Assembly (NCBI RefSeq): GCF_000308675.1
Contig: NZ_BAGE01000025.1
Span: 1 to 42,493, forward strand
Direction of reading: 5' to 3'
Origin: Nocardia paucivorans NBRC 100373
GTDB lineage: Bacteria > Actinomycetota > Actinomycetes > Mycobacteriales > Mycobacteriaceae
DNA: 42,493 bases
Part shown: piece by piece, positions 41,164 through 42,493 of the stretch
Layout of the letters: each line of letters starts with the position of its first letter
How positions within the stretch are numbered: position 1 is the stretch's first letter
Notes under the pieces: model-generated
Database searches by the model: none
Told to the model about the DNA's origin: nothing
What the model saw: the letters and a program-made list of their open reading frames with translations, nothing else
Program-made: the position numbers and the translations under genes

Positions 41164-41171
41164 CATAACCA

Positions 41172-41177
41172 CCCCGG
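41172..41177. repeat. Right target-site duplication of the IS21 element
   Basis: CCCCGG, identical to 37824-37829, directly after the terminal AACCA of the element. Confidence 0.75.
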
Positions 41178-41333
41178 AAATCGGCATCTTCGAGCCGGCT
41201 CCGTGCGGCGGTCGGCCGGGTGCTGCCCAGGCTCGGGCGGTTCGGGTGGAATCAGGATGTCGTCGACGGTGATGACGGGGACGCCCCGAGAGATTGGTGT
41301 CCATGTCAACCAAGCCCCGGATAGGATGATTTC

Positions 41334-41816
41334 GTGGTCCGCTGGTTGAGCGCTGAGGAGCAAAAGACCTGGCAGGCGTATATCCGAATGCGTCAACGGA
41401 TGGATGCCGCGATAGCGGCGGGCCTGGCCCGGGACGGGCTGTCGTCGTCCGACTACGAATTGCTCGTGCCGCTCGCGGCGGCGCCGGGGGGCTGTCTGCG
41501 GGCCAAGGATCTGGCCGCCGAGGTGTGTTGGGAGAAAAGCCGGCTGTCCAAACATCTGGCCCGGATGGCGGCTCGTGGTCTGGTGGATCGGCGACCGGTG
41601 GCCGATGACGCCCGGGGTGTCGAGGTGTGGCCGACGGAAAAGGGCCGCGCGCTGCTCGAGCGCGCGGCCCCACACCATGTGGCCCTGGTTCGCGATATGT
41701 TCATCGACCGTATTTCCGACGCCGAGGCGCGGGCGCTGCGGTCGTTGTCGGCGAAGATCGTCGTTGATCCCGCCGATCCGGACGAACTGTCGGTTTCATC
41801 CCTCGATGGTTCGTGA
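41334..41816 (+). CDS. MarR-family transcriptional regulator
   Basis: A 160-residue regulator. The winged helix-turn-helix is clear: GLSSSDYELLVPLAAAPGGCLRAKDLAAEVCWEKSRLSKHLARMAARGLVDRRP at about residues 35-88, followed by the wing DARGVEVWPTEKGRALLERA and a C-terminal dimerisation helix. The typical MarR recognition helix SRLSKHLARM is intact. Members respond to small aromatic or oxidative signals; the ligand here is unknown. GTG 41334 is preceded by a weak GGATGAT. The IS21 element ends 162 bases upstream, so its insertion may have displaced part of the promoter region or brought in a new one. Confidence 0.88.
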   Translation: MVRWLSAEEQKTWQAYIRMRQRMDAAIAAGLARDGLSSSDYELLVPLAAAPGGCLRAKDLAAEVCWEKSRLSKHLARMAARGLVDRRPVADDARGVEVWPTEKGRALLERAAPHHVALVRDMFIDRISDAEARALRSLSAKIVVDPADPDELSVSSLDGS

Positions 41817-41824
41817 TCCCGGGT

Positions 41825-42139
41825 TCACGACCATGGTTTGACGGGGGGTTTCACCCACAGCAGCTTCTCGTCGACGGCCGTGCGGCGGGCCGCCGGGTGG
41901 TCCGGGTGGCGTGCCGCCCAGGCGGTCTTCTCGTCGAGTAGTCGAGCGACCTGTTGCCAGGTTTCCTCGGTGCTCGGCGGATTGACTCCCGCCACCCGGG
42001 CCAGTTTCCGGCGTACCGCGTTCGGCAGTGCGAGAAGTTCGGCACCGGAGATATCGCGGTCCCAGAGGTAGCCGGCAACGCGCCGCGCCTTTGCGGCGCG
42101 CCCGGCTTCCGCGGCCGCGGAATGAGCGTAATCGGCCAT
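41825..42139 (-). CDS. Small conserved-looking hypothetical protein
   Basis: A 104-residue soluble helical protein (AEAGRAAKARRVAGYLWDRDISGAELLALPNAVRRKLARVAGVNPPSTEETWQQVARLLDEK...), ending VKPPVKPWS. I recall similar short proteins in Nocardia but know no function. It lacks a ribosome site; TAAACT (42145-42150 read leftwards) ends five bases before ATG 42139, which is where a -10 box would sit for a leaderless transcript, a common arrangement in actinobacteria. It converges on the MarR gene with only eight bases between the stops. Confidence 0.6.
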   Translation of the reverse strand: MADYAHSAAAEAGRAAKARRVAGYLWDRDISGAELLALPNAVRRKLARVAGVNPPSTEETWQQVARLLDEKTAWAARHPDHPAARRTAVDEKLLWVKPPVKPWS

Positions 42140-42199
42140 GACGCAGTTTACGTCGCGCCGACGACACTCACCGGAGGCCTTCCGCGGTGCGGAAATCCA

Positions 42200-42493
42200 T
42201 CAGTAGGCGCTGTTCACGTTGTCCATGGAGCCGTACCGGTGCGCGGCGTAGTTGCACGCGGCGACGATATTGGCGACCGGATCCCAGACGTTGAACTCCG
42301 TGCCCGGAACGTGGTAGGCGGCGAAGGTGGGGTCGATCACCTGCAGCAGGCCCTTGGACGGGATGCCCATGGCGGCGTTGGAGTCCCACAGGTTGATCGC
42401 GTTCGGGTTGCCCGAGGACTCACGCAGGATATTGCGCTTGATGCCCTCGTAGCTGCCGGGGATGTTGTTCGCCCGCATGATGTCCAGCGCCTC
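42200..42493 (-). CDS. Transglycosylase SLT-domain protein, partial (5' end outside the window)
   Basis: The last 97 residues of a lytic-transglycosylase-like protein; the frame runs off the right edge as EALDIMRANNIPGSYEGIKRNIL. Catalytic Glu is in ILRESSGNPNAIN, followed by GLLQVIDPTFAAYHVPG and the NIVAACNYAAHRYGSM segment, all typical of SLT domains of the Nocardia/mycobacterial type. It should cleave peptidoglycan glycan strands. The N-terminal part, probably with a signal or membrane segment, is not visible. Confidence 0.88.
   Translation of the reverse strand, partial: EALDIMRANNIPGSYEGIKRNILRESSGNPNAINLWDSNAAMGIPSKGLLQVIDPTFAAYHVPGTEFNVWDPVANIVAACNYAAHRYGSMDNVNSAY

Larger units (their letters stand above)
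37830..41171 (+). mobile_element. IS21-family insertion sequence with an extra gene, 3342 bp
   Basis: The element has ends TGGTTCTATCGGTGA (37830) and, inverted, TGGTTATGCCAGTGA (to 41171), and is flanked by a 6-bp duplication CCCCGG. It carries a broken istA, an intact istB overlapping it by four bases, and then about 760 bases holding a predicted membrane-protein gene before its right end. IS21 elements are normally 2-2.5 kb, so it is unusually long. Each end has three copies of a roughly 18-20-bp motif, placed as mirror images, which are the presumed transposase sites. The restored target appears to be intergenic. Confidence 0.85.

Noticed and set aside
41157..41678. A minus-strand frame opposite the MarR gene
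   Set aside because: It is antisense to a clear MarR protein and shows no domain. A divergent gene disrupted by the IS21 insertion was considered, but the rejoined target gave no convincing frame.
1..42493. CRISPR arrays
   Set aside because: No regularly spaced direct repeats with unique spacers were seen anywhere in the window.

Overview
The window looks like chromosomal DNA from a mycolic-acid actinomycete, most likely Nocardia or a close relative. The evidence is uniformly high GC, frequent GTG/TTG starts, and above all a complete single-chain type I fatty acid synthase followed by its phosphopantetheinyl transferase. The order and orientation fas(+), acpS(+), bcp(-), DUF3618 gene(+) is the mirror image of the M. 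tuberculosis Rv2524c-Rv2523c-Rv2521-Rv2520c region as I recall it. The genus call is inference.

Layout. (1) 1-3932: a minus-strand run of four accessory genes (two unknowns, a DUF4254-like protein, an atypical nucleoside-hydrolase-like protein), then a plus-strand HTH/DUF5753 regulator with its DUF397 partner. (2) 3981-12051: a minus-strand block that reads as a small-molecule cluster. It holds a very unusual regulator/enzyme fusion (HTH, P-loop ATPase, HEAT-like repeats, 3-hexulose-6-phosphate-synthase-like barrel), a GNAT acetyltransferase, a divergent ThiC paralogue, a nucleotidyltransferase-fold protein, a GalE-like epimerase and a SAM methyltransferase, several with overlapping or touching ends. 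(3) 12294-16962: a divergent plus-strand operon of two cytochrome P450s that both lack the K-helix ExxR arginine, an acyl-CoA-oxidase-like flavoprotein and a 71-residue protein. (4) 17279-20961: a protein resembling the dual-OB family that abuts a DUF488 protein tail to tail, a small protein, and an integrase with an AbrB-like partner directly beside the 3' end of a tRNA-Leu gene. This is the usual face of a tRNA-integrated element extending leftwards, so much or all of regions 1-3 may be its cargo; the far attachment site is not in the window.

(5) 21043-37566: core genome. tRNA-Leu(UAG), fas, acpS, a TetR regulator, a DUF7159-like membrane-anchored protein, bcp peroxiredoxin, a DUF3618 protein, a secreted excalibur protein and an OafA-type acyltransferase with an SGNH domain. 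(6) 37830-41171: a complete IS21-family element with exact ends, a 6-bp target duplication and three mirrored repeats at each end. Its istA is broken by two frameshifts and one stop, istB is intact, and it carries an extra predicted membrane-protein gene between istB and its right end. (7) 41178-42493: a MarR regulator, a small conserved-looking protein and the C-terminal part of a secreted transglycosylase cut by the window edge.

The most promising candidate for something undescribed is region 2, a ThiC-paralogue cluster under or with a STAND-like/HUMPS fusion protein, beside the pair of ExxR-less P450s. No homology search could be run; family names rest on motifs and memory of family sequences.
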